Of a stretch of DNA of 64,000 nucleotides, positions 51,802 through 60,724 are shown in pieces (the first letter of the stretch is position 1; each line of letters starts with the position of its first letter). Position numbers and translations under genes: made by a program. Source of the DNA: Paenibacillus_D tarimensis_A (GTDB lineage Bacteria; Bacillota; Bacilli; Paenibacillales; Paenibacillaceae); assembly GCA_041281825.1 (NCBI GenBank), contig CP166298.1, forward strand, positions 4,154,001 to 4,218,000. Reading direction: 5' to 3'. The notes under the pieces were generated by a model. That model did not search any database. It had not been told where the DNA came from and saw nothing but the letters and a program-made list of their open reading frames with translations.

Positions 51802-52440
51802 TTATCGTTTGACTTTCCGGCGTAATCTGCGTGCGTTTTGAACAGCAGCCGCCTGTTTTGCCCCACCTGACTTGCTGCCGCCGGATTTGCTTGCAGCGGA
51901 ACCGCCGCCCCCGGACTTGCTGCCGCTGCTTTTGTTTTTCTTGTCGTCTTTTTTATCTTTCTTGTCGTCTTTTTTATCTTTCTTATCGTCTTTTTTATCG
52001 CCGCCGCTTTTCATCGTAGCTCCCGTTGCAAGAACCGTCTTGATATGAAACAGCGGGATTTCCGTAATATCTTTTTTCTTATCGAGCAGTATCAACGAAT
52101 TAATACCGACGTTCGCAACGAAACCGGCAATTTTCTCCGGTCCTCCCCAGTTGATTTGTACAAAATGGTACTGAAGGTGGCGAAGCACGCCTTTGAAATC
52201 GAATGCATTAATAAAACGAGAATGACCGGTGCTTCTAGAGGCCGCTCCGAGATCGGTAACGCTTTTTACATGATCGGAATTGACGTAGACGATGCCTTCT
52301 TTCGTTTTGACAACCAGATAATCGCATCTTACCGCAAGCAATACGCCGGTAATCGATTCCGGTCCTCCCCGGTTGATTTTGACCTTATGACCGATAAATC
52401 GGCCATAGCCGGCAAATTGCAGAGGTGAAAATAAAGCCAT
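51802..52440 (-). CDS. cotB: CotB-like spore outer coat protein
   Basis: A 212-residue protein with two CotB repeats: GHKVKINRGGPESITGVLLA then YVNSDHVKSVTDL, and HFVQINWGGPEKIAGFVANV then IPLFHIKTV. A tail of alternating KKDDKKDKKDDKK and Ser/Gly-rich sequence follows. In Bacillus, CotB has three such repeats and a Ser/Lys/Arg tail that CotH phosphorylates; here one repeat is missing and the tail is Lys/Asp-rich. The ATG at 52440 follows GGAGGGATTAGAA. Divergent from cotG-like and cotH genes, as in the cotB-cotG-cotH locus. Confidence 0.85.
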   Translation of the reverse strand: MALFSPLQFAGYGRFIGHKVKINRGGPESITGVLLAVRCDYLVVKTKEGIVYVNSDHVKSVTDLGAASRSTGHSRFINAFDFKGVLRHLQYHFVQINWGGPEKIAGFVANVGINSLILLDKKKDITEIPLFHIKTVLATGATMKSGGDKKDDKKDKKDDKKDKKDDKKNKSSGSKSGGGGSAASKSGGSKSGGAKQAAAVQNARRLRRKVKR

Positions 52441-52714
52441 TTCTAATCCCTCCATAATTAAAGTTTTTTTCTTTCAAAGAAGCCAAATGAGAGAACTTCG
52501 TTTCTAGCAGATCCTTCGCATACCCGCATTTCATCCCTCCCATACTTGTCCGGTCCATCTGTCTTGGGGGACAATTTGTAATATATTAATATGTATCCCT
52601 TCAGGTAGAGGTACTAGATACTAATCTATTTTCTACTAAAGTGTGCAGATAACTATCGCAGTTGCTAGAGTCGAAACATAGCTTGTATTAAACCTACTAA
52701 GGAGGAGATTGTTT

Positions 52715-53050
52715 ATGGCAAAACGCCAAGCCAAAAAGAACTACAAGCGAAATCTTGTCAATCGCAACAAGCAGCAAGCAGGTGATCAAGTACAAGACAC
52801 TCAAGAAACGAACAGCAACCTTACCAGTGGAACTCGCACGCAAGGAACTCGCGGAGCTCGTGCCGACCAAACTCGCGGTAATCGTTCACAAGGATCCGGC
52901 GGCGACCGAACTCGCGGAGCCCGCGCCGACCGCTCGCGGGGTTCACGGGGCGATCGTTCGCATGGATCCCGCGGCGGACGTTCGCGCGGAAACAAGGGAG
53001 GACTCTCCGGTTATCCGCCCCACTGGAGCATTGACCCTTCAACAGTGTGA
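52715..53050 (+). CDS. CotG-like Arg/Ser/Gly-repeat coat protein
   Basis: A 111-residue, very basic, low-complexity protein. After a Lys-rich start (MAKRQAKKNYKRN) come repeats of the form [ST]-R-G-x-R-[GA]-[DG]-[RQ], for instance RGSRGDRSHGSRGG. AAGGAGG precedes the ATG. It lies between cotB and cotH where Bacillus has CotG, a modular substrate of the CotH kinase; CotG-like proteins elsewhere share position and composition but little sequence. The serines are the expected phosphorylation sites. Identity as CotG rests on position and composition. Confidence 0.72.
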   Translation: MAKRQAKKNYKRNLVNRNKQQAGDQVQDTQETNSNLTSGTRTQGTRGARADQTRGNRSQGSGGDRTRGARADRSRGSRGDRSHGSRGGRSRGNKGGLSGYPPHWSIDPSTV

Positions 53051-53085
53051 CACTCCGGACGAATCGGGAATAGGGTATAAGTACG

Positions 53086-53112
53086 AAAGCCTATCGCATG
53101 GCGATAGGCTTT
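53086..53112 (+). terminator. Strong hairpin between the CotG-like gene and cotH
   Basis: A perfect 12-bp stem AAAGCCTATCGC/GCGATAGGCTTT with loop ATG and tail ACTTTTG. It ends 12 bases before the ribosome site of cotH, so it could act as a partial terminator or protect the upstream mRNA. Confidence 0.75.
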
Positions 53113-53137
53113 ACTTTTGCCCAAGGGGATGGTCAGA

Positions 53138-54250
53138 ATGTCCATGGGAGGACTACCTGTCCGCCGAATCCATATCGGCAGCGAGCAACTGGAACAGCTG
53201 AGGAAGGACGATGTATGGAGCAAACGTTTAATTCCCGTTCAATTGGAGATTGACGGTATTACGGTAGACGCAAAGCTTCGTCATCGCGGCGGGCATACCC
53301 GTGCCTACCCTAAGAAATCCTATGAGCTTCAACTCGACGACGGCACAACCCTTCATTGGAATGCCGAATACGACGATCCTTCGATGATTCGCAATGCCCT
53401 TTCCTTCCATTATTTTAATACGATAGGCGTTCCGGCTCCCTCAACCCGGCACTGCCAGGTGGAATGGAACGGCCAGCCGCTCGGTATCTATCTGGAAATC
53501 GAATCGGTAGACCGGAATTTTTTTGACAAGCGGGGCATCGGGATGCGATCGGTGATCTACGCGGTGAATGACAGCGCGGGCTTCGGGCTGATCGATCCGG
53601 AAACAAAAAGGAGAAAAACATCTTTATTTGACGGGTATCAGCTCATATGCGGCAGCGAGACCGACAAAAGAAGGCTGATGATGTTTGTCAGGCGGTTGAA
53701 TCTGCTGCAGGGAGAACGATTGAGAAAGCATATGGAGGGAAAACTCGATATCAAACAATATCTTACCTGGCTGTGCGGCGCCGTACTAACGGGCAATTAT
53801 GACGGTTTTGATCAAAATTACTCCTTATACACAGGGACGGACCGCTTATATCGGATCATGCCTTGGGATTACGAGGGAACGTGGGGCAGAAACTGCTACG
53901 GAAAACCTTGCAGCAGTTCGCTTGTGCGCATTCAGGGTTACAATACGCTGACGAAGAAAATATTAAGTTTTCCCGTTTACCGCGGCTGGTATCGAAGAAA
54001 GCTGTCCCATATGCTCGAATCGTCTTTCACTGTCGAAGCGCTTTCGCCGGCTATTGATGCGATGGTTCAATCCATTGCCGCGGCAATCCGGCACGATCGG
54101 ACGAGAAAATGGCCCTATGACGTATTTGAACGGGAGCCCGAATTCATCCGGAACTATATCCGGGAGCGCACCGATGTCGTGCACGGCGAGCTGATCCGTT
54201 GGCGGTTCAAAAACCGCAGGTCCAAAGCTTCAAAAAATATCCATGCTTAA
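53138..54250 (+). CDS. cotH: CotH-family spore coat protein kinase
   Basis: A 370-residue kinase-like protein. Its blocks line up in order with Bacillus CotH: AKLRHRGGHTRAYPKKSYEL, HWNAEYDDPSMIRNALSFHY, GQPLGIYLEIESVD, GNYDGFDQNYSLYTG and MPWDYEGTWGRNCYG with the metal-binding Asp. CotH phosphorylates CotB and CotG on serine during coat assembly. The ATG at 53138 stands nine bases after AAGGGG; an upstream TTG or ATG is possible. Its last 21 bases overlap cysK on the other strand. Confidence 0.92.
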   Translation: MSMGGLPVRRIHIGSEQLEQLRKDDVWSKRLIPVQLEIDGITVDAKLRHRGGHTRAYPKKSYELQLDDGTTLHWNAEYDDPSMIRNALSFHYFNTIGVPAPSTRHCQVEWNGQPLGIYLEIESVDRNFFDKRGIGMRSVIYAVNDSAGFGLIDPETKRRKTSLFDGYQLICGSETDKRRLMMFVRRLNLLQGERLRKHMEGKLDIKQYLTWLCGAVLTGNYDGFDQNYSLYTGTDRLYRIMPWDYEGTWGRNCYGKPCSSSLVRIQGYNTLTKKILSFPVYRGWYRRKLSHMLESSFTVEALSPAIDAMVQSIAAAIRHDRTRKWPYDVFEREPEFIRNYIRERTDVVHGELIRWRFKNRRSKASKNIHA

Positions 54251-55147
54251 GTAACGTTCCCCGGTATCCGGCGCAATACAGAGAACTCTTCTTCCTTGCC
54301 CGAGTCTTGCGGCGACCTGAAGCGCAGCCCAGACCGATGCTCCGGATGACGGTCCCACGAGCAGCCCTTCGTTTCGGGCGAGCATTCTCATCGTGTGCAG
54401 CGCGTCTTCATCGGACACCCGAATGATTTCATCATACACTGAAGTGTTCAAAATAGACGGCACGAATCCCGGGCTGGTTCCGACAAGCTTATGAGGACCC
54501 GGCTGTCCGCCTGACAGCACGGGAGATCCGAGCGGTTCGACAACGGCAACGTGCAGGGAAGGCAGCATCGCCTTAAGCGTTTCCCCTGTACCCGTTATCG
54601 TTCCGCCAGTACCGGCGGTGGCAACAAAAGCGTCAAGCTCTCCTCCGGTTTGCTCCATAATTTCTTGCGCGGTTGTCGAGCGGTGAATATCGGGATTCGC
54701 ATTATTTTCGAATTGATTCGGAATATAACTCCCCGGCAATTCCCGCTGCAGCTCATAAGCCTTCGCAATCGCTCCGGGCATACGCTCCGCCGCAGGGGAC
54801 AGCACCACCTCTGCGCCGTACGCCTTGAGCAGATTGATCCGTTCCTTGGACATGTTGTCGGGCATCACAAGAATGAGCCGATAGCCCCTCGCGGCAGCGG
54901 CCATCGCCAGTCCGATCCCCGTATTTCCGCTTGTCGGTTCGATGATCGTGCCCCCCGGCGCGAGAATCCCCCTGCTCTCCGCATCCTGAATAAGCGCAAA
55001 TGCGGCTCTGTCCTTAACGCTTCCGCTTGGATTGAATCTCTCCAGCTTCACGTATACTTCCGCCATCTCCGGACCCGACAACTGGTTTATCCTTACCGCC
55101 GGAGTAGCGCCGATCAATTCAGTCACGGTTTGAACGACACGCGGCAT
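54230..55147 (-). CDS. cysK: Cysteine synthase
   Basis: A 305-residue fold-type II PLP enzyme that makes cysteine from O-acetylserine and sulphide. The PLP lysine is in NPSGSVKDRAAF, substrate loop in EPTSGNTGIGLA, and the phosphate-binding glycine loop in TAGTGGTITGTG. GLLVGPSSGASVWA fixes the pyridine ring. CysK and CysM are hard to tell apart by eye. It overlaps the 3' end of cotH convergently with no terminator between. Confidence 0.94.
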   Translation of the reverse strand: MPRVVQTVTELIGATPAVRINQLSGPEMAEVYVKLERFNPSGSVKDRAAFALIQDAESRGILAPGGTIIEPTSGNTGIGLAMAAAARGYRLILVMPDNMSKERINLLKAYGAEVVLSPAAERMPGAIAKAYELQRELPGSYIPNQFENNANPDIHRSTTAQEIMEQTGGELDAFVATAGTGGTITGTGETLKAMLPSLHVAVVEPLGSPVLSGGQPGPHKLVGTSPGFVPSILNTSVYDEIIRVSDEDALHTMRMLARNEGLLVGPSSGASVWAALQVAARLGQGRRVLCIAPDTGERYLSMDIF

Positions 55148-55167
55148 CTTCCTCTCCCCCTTCTAAC

Positions 55168-56487
55168 TTATGATTTGTCTGTCGCGAGCCTTCTGCTAAG
55201 CAGATCCCGCATGAACCACCAGGCCGCGATCGGCATTGAACCGACACCAAGCAGCAGCCATGTTATGGCCGATTGCGATTTCTCCAGAAGGGCCATCACC
55301 AATAAATAAATGGACAGTCCGGCCAGCCTGCCGGTTACAAGACCGATTTCGCGCAAAACGATGAATTCTTCGCGTTTCATTGCGTTTTCCTTCGACTCTC
55401 CAATGATATCGAACACCGATGAGGTCATTGGGATCGTAAACATCGGCATGAAAATGGCCGTTCCGATACCGAACCAGATCAGTGTCGTATAATTGGTCTG
55501 CCAGAACAGCGGCACGATAACGAGCGCGATCATAATGACGCCGACGAGCATCGCTTTTTTGCGCGCTTTCATTTTCATCTGACGGCCGATCAGCCAAAAA
55601 GCTATCAAGCCGACAAGCGACGTCCAAAAAGAGAATACGCCGAGCTTTCGTTCATTCTGCGTTGCGATAAAAACAAGAAGACCGACGAGGAACATAAAGA
55701 CGCCTTCCCGCATTCCTTGCGCCGTCAAAGCGGCAAAAACGCTGCGCCAAGGCAAATCCTTCCGCTTCAGCTTCCGAAAGCCGTGAAACCATTCGTACTG
55801 CCCCTCCGCCCTTCTTTTTTTCAGAAAAAAGCTAAGCAGCGCCGCAAGGCCAAACACCGCGAGGGAAATGGTGAAAATGATCTTGTAGCCCCGGTCACCG
55901 GCAAATGCGGTAATCAACAACCCGGAAACCCACGGTGCGACGATGCCTGCCCCCGACCCGAGCAGACCGGCAAAGCCGTTAAAACGGTCGCGGTTATCGG
56001 GTTCGGTAATTTCGAAATAGACGACATTGTAGGCAAGCCAAAAAAATCCGGATGCCATTCCGTTCAGCATGCCCAGCGGGATCACATAATAGATTGCCAG
56101 CTTGCCTAGCAGCAATACGGCTAAATAAAACGAGCCGGACAAGACGACGCCCAGCCGCAGGCTGTTCATCTTGTTACCTTCCTTCACCCATTTACCTGCC
56201 AGCCAGAACGTCATCCCCGACACGAGATATTGAAAAAGCGAAAAATAACCGATCGTGAGGAAGGACTGACTTGCTTTCCATAAATAAACGGGAATAAACG
56301 TTCCGGATAATGCGTTCGCAATACCGAAAAGTCCTTGTACGGAAAGGAGCAGCACCGCTTGTTTGTCAAGCTTGCCGGTTCCCTTCGGCCCGTTTCTCTC
56401 CCGCCCGCCGCCTTGGATTTCTTTTGATTTCAACCCTTGTATCGCTGCATACAGCTTTGACCTTATTGTTTCTTTGCCATGCTCCAT
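55168..56487 (-). CDS. MFS transporter
   Basis: A 439-residue protein with about 12 membrane segments after a 40-residue basic N-terminus. Motifs are weak: GKWVKEGNKM between TM2 and TM3 is a degenerate form of the family's G-x3-D-[RK] loop. Substrate unknown. It lies 20 bp upstream of cysK on the same strand, so a link to sulphur compounds is possible. The ATG follows GGAGGGGAAGCGGT from a leader repeat. Confidence 0.83.
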   Translation of the reverse strand: MEHGKETIRSKLYAAIQGLKSKEIQGGGRERNGPKGTGKLDKQAVLLLSVQGLFGIANALSGTFIPVYLWKASQSFLTIGYFSLFQYLVSGMTFWLAGKWVKEGNKMNSLRLGVVLSGSFYLAVLLLGKLAIYYVIPLGMLNGMASGFFWLAYNVVYFEITEPDNRDRFNGFAGLLGSGAGIVAPWVSGLLITAFAGDRGYKIIFTISLAVFGLAALLSFFLKKRRAEGQYEWFHGFRKLKRKDLPWRSVFAALTAQGMREGVFMFLVGLLVFIATQNERKLGVFSFWTSLVGLIAFWLIGRQMKMKARKKAMLVGVIMIALVIVPLFWQTNYTTLIWFGIGTAIFMPMFTIPMTSSVFDIIGESKENAMKREEFIVLREIGLVTGRLAGLSIYLLVMALLEKSQSAITWLLLGVGSMPIAAWWFMRDLLSRRLATDKS

Positions 56488-56496
56488 ACCGCTTCC

Positions 56497-56545
56497 CCTC
56501 CTTACATAGGGACCTTTGAGGGGAGCCTAAAGTCTCTCCGCCTCA
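56497..56545 (-). promoter_or_regulatory. SD-leader repeat, copy before the MFS gene
   Basis: On the minus strand: GAGGCGGAGAGACTTTAGG, loop CTCC, CCTCAAAGGTCCCTATGTAA then GGAGGGG. Stem bases AGG/CCT replace GAG/CTC of other copies, a compensated change. The GGAGG serves the ATG at 56487. Confidence 0.78.
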
Positions 56546-56626
56546 TAGAAGTACCTTACGTAAGATTCCCTATATGGAGCAAAGCCATGCCAAAAATGTT
56601 ATTACGATCGCTATCTTATCCTGGGA

Positions 56627-57154
56627 TCAGTCCGATGCTCCGCCGCTTTCCCCGCTAAGACGCTTCATCATCTCGTCCCTGTCTTTCATGGAAAGGCGAT
56701 TTTGCATTTGACAACAGGCAGGACATACATACCAAACCAACTGAAAGGGCGTCGGCAGCACCGACGTTCCGAGCGCCTCGGGTACCGAAGCCTCATATCC
56801 GTGCTCCGCCGTAATGGTCTGTCTGCCGGATTCGAGCATGTATTCGCGGCATGACGGACATTCAGGCACTTCCTCCTGCCCGTTCAGAATTCGCTCCACT
56901 TTCTCTTCCAGCGCAAGCAGCGTCAAATCCGTATTGCGATAACCTTCCTGTTCATCGTCCGTAAATCCGCTTGTCTCCTCATCATCTTCGAACTCGATGC
57001 CGTCCGATTCGCCGTTGCGACCCAAATTCAGACTGACCGAGCGGTAGCCCTTAAGCTCGTTATCGCAATGAGGACAATACTCCTCGGGCCCGAACTCCTC
57101 GTCCCATACGATTTCCGAATCGCACCAGGGACATATAACCGGCTGTTGTTCCAC
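56627..57154 (-). CDS. Zinc-ribbon protein of unknown function
   Basis: A 175-residue acidic protein with four cysteine pairs: CPWC, CPHC near the N-terminus, and CPSC, CPACC later, forming two probable zinc ribbons. An acidic stretch (FEDDEETSGFTDDEQEG) separates them. The start is a GTG behind TTAGGAGAG, 16 bp past the stop of a 24-residue gene. It is the last of three small genes downstream of the DUF350 gene. No function known. Confidence 0.72.
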   Translation of the reverse strand: MEQQPVICPWCDSEIVWDEEFGPEEYCPHCDNELKGYRSVSLNLGRNGESDGIEFEDDEETSGFTDDEQEGYRNTDLTLLALEEKVERILNGQEEVPECPSCREYMLESGRQTITAEHGYEASVPEALGTSVLPTPFQLVWYVCPACCQMQNRLSMKDRDEMMKRLSGESGGASD

Positions 57155-57170
57155 CTGATTCTCTCCTAAC

Positions 57171-57245
57171 TTAATTTAAATATAAAATGCCCAGCACAAT
57201 AAAAAGGACGGCCAGCACAAATAAAGTTCCCCATAAATATTTCAT
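57171..57245 (-). CDS. 24-residue single-pass membrane microprotein
   Basis: The frame codes for a short peptide (MKYLWGTLFVLAVL, then FIVLGILYLN), almost entirely one hydrophobic helix. CGGAGGTTTATACGG lies before the ATG. It fits between the DUF350 gene and the zinc-ribbon gene, likely on the same transcript. It is too short for routine gene finders. Confidence 0.7.
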   Translation of the reverse strand: MKYLWGTLFVLAVLFIVLGILYLN

Positions 57246-57317
57246 CCGTATAAACCTCCGATTAACACTTCAATTCGAGTTCACCTTTGTGCGGCCCTTA
57301 GCGAAAGCGGCAGGAAG

Positions 57318-57734
57318 TTAAATAATGGTCGCTCCGATCAGGTAGGACAGCGATACCGAAATGATCATCGCAATAAAACCAACCGCACGGTTGTCTTTTT
57401 GAATTTCATCGTCGATCCGGAACACAGGCGTTAAAAATTCAAACAAAAAATACCCAGCCAGTAAAATGACGTAGCCGAACAGCGCCCATATCATGCTTAC
57501 ATAGATCGTATCGTTCGCCTCAATGGAAAACCGGAATACATTGCATATGCCGAATATTTTGCCGCCGGTCGCCATCGCGACCGACAAATTGCCTTGTTTG
57601 ATCTCCTGCCAGCAATTGTAGCGTGTGACAATCTCAAAAATAAATAAAAACACGATCAAAGCCAGAACGGCAACCGAAACATAGCCAAGTGTCGCGATAT
57701 ACGGGTTGTCAAGCAGCCAATCCACTTCCTCCAT
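57318..57734 (-). CDS. DUF350 family membrane protein
   Basis: A 138-residue protein with four membrane segments. The conserved FEIVTRYNCWQEIKQGNLSV and ATGGKIFGICNVFRF with DDEIQKDNRAVGFIAM match DUF350, a small envelope family of unknown function. The ATG at 57734 follows GGGAGGG. It is 16 bp behind mutS2, perhaps co-transcribed. Confidence 0.83.
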   Translation of the reverse strand: MEEVDWLLDNPYIATLGYVSVAVLALIVFLFIFEIVTRYNCWQEIKQGNLSVAMATGGKIFGICNVFRFSIEANDTIYVSMIWALFGYVILLAGYFLFEFLTPVFRIDDEIQKDNRAVGFIAMIISVSLSYLIGATII

Positions 57735-57750
57735 TTGCTTCCCTCCCATA

Positions 57751-60114
57751 TTATTTCAGCTCCGCCACCGTAACGCCAGAACCGCCTTCTCCGTAATTGC
57801 CCAGCCGGTAGCTCTTGACATGACGGTGCTTGCGCAGATAATCGGTAATGCCTGTGCGAAGAACGCCCGTTCCTTTGCCGTGAATGATATACACCTGTCC
57901 CATATTATTCAAGAATGCCTCGTCGAGAAAACGGTCGACCTCGACAATCGCCTCTTCTACATTGGCACCCCGCAAATCCAGTTCCGTCCGGAAGCTGTCG
58001 TCGCGGGTTCGCTTCAGGCTCGCCGCTTGCTTGGGCTGCTGCGGTTTGGCGGGTGTCCGCTGGATCAATTCGAGGTCTTCCAGATTGACTTTCATTTTCA
58101 TGATGCCAAGCTGAACGACCGCCTCATTGCCGCTGATCTCCACAACATGCCCTTTTTGGTTGAGACTGTACACGTTCACTTCATCGCCCGCACCGATTTT
58201 TTGCGGCATACCGTCCGCTTTTGCAGCCGGTCTTCCCGGTTTTCGCTGCTCCGGAGTGGCCTCGTCGAGCTTGCGCTTGGCCTCGATCAGCTTATGCTCC
58301 TTCACTGAAGCGCCTTCCTCAAGCGCAAGCTTTCGCAGATCGCTAATAATTTGCTCCGCTTCCCGTTTCGCTTTCGCGACAACCTCCAGCGCTTCCTCCT
58401 GCGCCTTCTGCAGCATCCGATCCCGCTGCTCCTCGAACCGGGCGCGCTGGCGCTCATATTGAACCCTCTGCTCTTCAAGCTGACGGCGCAGCTGTTCAGC
58501 TGTGTTCCGTTCCGCTTCCGCGCTTAACCGGTCTTCTTCCAGGGAAGCAATCATATTCTCGACCCGCATATCTTCTTCGCTTACTTCGCCCCTCGCATGC
58601 TCGATGATGGAGCGGGACAGCCCGAGCCGTTCGGCAATCGCGAACGCATTACTCCGTCCGGGGACGCCGACAAGTAAACGGTATGTCGGGCTTAGCGTTT
58701 GAATATCAAATTCCATGCTTGCGTTAATAACGCCTTTACGGTTATAGGCGTACGCTTTCAACTCGCTGTAATGCGTCGTTCCGACCAGTCTGCAGCCGGT
58801 CCGGTGTATATGCTCCAGGATAGCGATCGCCAGCGCCGACCCTTCGGCCGGATCGGTGCCGGCTCCCAGCTCATCAAGAAGCACCAGGCTTTTCGGGGTC
58901 ATCGATTCCAATATCCGGATAATATTCGTCAGATGGCTGGAGAATGTACTCAAGCTTTGCTCGATGCTCTGCTCGTCCCCTATATCCGCATAGATGGCGT
59001 CAAAGACGCACATTTGGCTGCCGTCTTCCGCAGGTATGAACAGGCCGGACATCGCCATCAGGCTGAGCAGTCCGATCGTTTTGAGCGAGACGGTTTTACC
59101 GCCTGTATTCGGCCCCGTAACGATAATCGCCGTATATTGATTGCCCAGCTCGACATCCAGAGGCACCACTTGCTCCGGATCGATTAACGGATGACGCCCG
59201 CGCTTCAGCTTGATGAATCCTCTGTCGTTCATGCGCGGGAGCGCTGCGCGCAGCTCATGCGCATAACGTGCTTTGGCAAATGCAAAATCAAGCTCGCCCA
59301 GCAGCTCCATATCGATCTTCAGCTCATCCTCGTATTCGGCAACGACAGCGGTCAGCCGCTGAAGAATTTTCTCGATTTCGCGCGTTTCGGACAGCTTCAG
59401 CTCACGAAGCCTGTTGTTCATAGCCACCATGGCTTCGGGCTCGATAAACAGCGTTGCCCCGGAGCCGGACTGATCATGCACGATGCCGCCGAAATGGGAG
59501 CGGTACTCCTGCTTGACGGGGATGACGTAACGGTCGTTGCGAAGCGTAATGATCGCATCCTGAAGCATCTTCTGCACGGAGGAAGAACGGATCATCTGCT
59601 CCAGCTTTTCGCGGATGCGCGACTCCCCCGTACGTAGTTCCCGGCGAATGGAGGCGAGCTCCGAACTCGCGCTGTCCATCACTTCAGCCTGCTCGTTAAT
59701 ACAAGCGGTTATTGCCTCTTCGAGCGGCCGGGATTCGGATAATTGCTGAGCAAGCCGGTGCAATAACAGTAGCGGATCATCCTCGTGCAGCTTTACAATA
59801 TGGCGTTTCACTCTTCTTGAACCGCGCACCGTATTTGCAATGTCAAGCAATTCCGCCGGATTCAACATTCCGCCGATTCGAGCCCGCTGAAGCGCCGGAA
59901 AAATATCGACGATGCCCCCGAACGGCGCGCTTCCTTTTAACCGATCCGCTTTGTAAGCTTCATCCGTCGCCTGAAGCGCCTGTTTGACATCTTCCAGAAC
60001 CGGCATCGGCCGCAAGGCGCGGACGACTCGTTTGCCCAGTTCCGTAGCCGCATGCTGTTGCAATTTATTTATAATTTTCGAATATTCGAGTGTGGAAAGA
60101 ATTTTTTCGTTCAA
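57751..60114 (-). CDS. mutS2: MutS2 endonuclease/ATPase
   Basis: A 787-residue protein. The MutS core has Walker A VTGPNTGGKTVSLKT, a Walker B DELGAGTDPAEGSAL and GTTHYSELKAYA. A coiled coil of Glu/Arg-rich heptads (about 530-640) follows, and the C-terminal Smr nuclease domain reads LDLRGANVEEAIVEVDRFLD and YIIHGKGTGVLR. MutS2 limits recombination and helps rescue collided ribosomes. The start is a TTG at 60114, ten bases after AGGAG; a frame from 60168 has no site. Length and order match the family. Confidence 0.95.
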   Translation of the reverse strand: MNEKILSTLEYSKIINKLQQHAATELGKRVVRALRPMPVLEDVKQALQATDEAYKADRLKGSAPFGGIVDIFPALQRARIGGMLNPAELLDIANTVRGSRRVKRHIVKLHEDDPLLLLHRLAQQLSESRPLEEAITACINEQAEVMDSASSELASIRRELRTGESRIREKLEQMIRSSSVQKMLQDAIITLRNDRYVIPVKQEYRSHFGGIVHDQSGSGATLFIEPEAMVAMNNRLRELKLSETREIEKILQRLTAVVAEYEDELKIDMELLGELDFAFAKARYAHELRAALPRMNDRGFIKLKRGRHPLIDPEQVVPLDVELGNQYTAIIVTGPNTGGKTVSLKTIGLLSLMAMSGLFIPAEDGSQMCVFDAIYADIGDEQSIEQSLSTFSSHLTNIIRILESMTPKSLVLLDELGAGTDPAEGSALAIAILEHIHRTGCRLVGTTHYSELKAYAYNRKGVINASMEFDIQTLSPTYRLLVGVPGRSNAFAIAERLGLSRSIIEHARGEVSEEDMRVENMIASLEEDRLSAEAERNTAEQLRRQLEEQRVQYERQRARFEEQRDRMLQKAQEEALEVVAKAKREAEQIISDLRKLALEEGASVKEHKLIEAKRKLDEATPEQRKPGRPAAKADGMPQKIGAGDEVNVYSLNQKGHVVEISGNEAVVQLGIMKMKVNLEDLELIQRTPAKPQQPKQAASLKRTRDDSFRTELDLRGANVEEAIVEVDRFLDEAFLNNMGQVYIIHGKGTGVLRTGITDYLRKHRHVKSYRLGNYGEGGSGVTVAELK

Positions 60115-60256
60115 ACAAGCCCAACTCCTCTCGGTTTTATTATAGCCGATCAGCACAATCGATGCCACGCCGCAACATCACTGCATGACTTTCAGTCCCT
60201 TGGGAAAAATAATATTGGATACCGTAACATCTTCAGATAAAGGAGGACATCGTAAC

Positions 60257-60610
60257 ATGCGATTTCTCGGACATGTAATCCGCTTTATCGTGGCCGCACT
60301 TGTGCTGATGGTGGTCGGATTTATCGTTCCGGGCTTCGGGGTCGGCGGCTTTTGGAGCGCTCTATTCCTGGCGCTCATCATCGCTGCGCTCGGCTGGGTC
60401 GTTGAAGCGATTTTCGGCAGAAAAGTCACCCCTTTCGGCCGGGGCATCGTAGGCTTCCTGGTCAGTGCTCTGATCATATGGATCGCCCAATTTATTGTCG
60501 GCGGCGTCACCGTCACATGGCTTGGCGCGATTCTGGCCGCGCTCGCGATCGGCATCATCGACTTGTTCATCCCGGTGAGCTCACCGTATGAAGCCGGTCG
60601 AAACCGTTAG
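60257..60610 (+). CDS. YvlD-like phage-holin-family membrane protein
   Basis: A 117-residue protein with four membrane segments: FIVAALVLMVVGFIVPGF, ALFLALIIAALGWVVEAIF, IVGFLVSALIIWIAQFIVGG and WLGAILAALAIGIIDLFIP. It matches the 4-TM holin-like family that contains YvlD of Bacillus. Despite the family name it is a chromosomal envelope protein. AAAGGAGG precedes the ATG. Divergent from mutS2. Confidence 0.86.
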   Translation: MRFLGHVIRFIVAALVLMVVGFIVPGFGVGGFWSALFLALIIAALGWVVEAIFGRKVTPFGRGIVGFLVSALIIWIAQFIVGGVTVTWLGAILAALAIGIIDLFIPVSSPYEAGRNR

Positions 60611-60631
60611 TCCGCGAATCAAGCTTTACCG

Positions 60632-60660
60632 CCTCTGTCCGGCAAGGACAGAGGTTTTTA
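60632..60660 (+). terminator. Terminator after the YvlD-like gene
   Basis: CCTCTGTCC-GGCAA-GGACAGAGG followed by five T. Confidence 0.93.
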
Positions 60661-60667
60661 TTTGTGC

Positions 60668-60724
60668 TCACATCCCCCTAAATCCCCCTTGTCGCTGATC
60701 ACATCCCCCTAAATCCCCCTTGTC
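60668..60724. repeat. Direct repeat of C-rich 26-mer
   Basis: The C-rich unit TCACATCCCCCTAAATCCCC plus CTTGTC occurs twice, 31 bases apart. The rest of the 330-bp gap up to 60988 has no ORF with a ribosome site, and I see no other structure in it. Confidence 0.6.
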
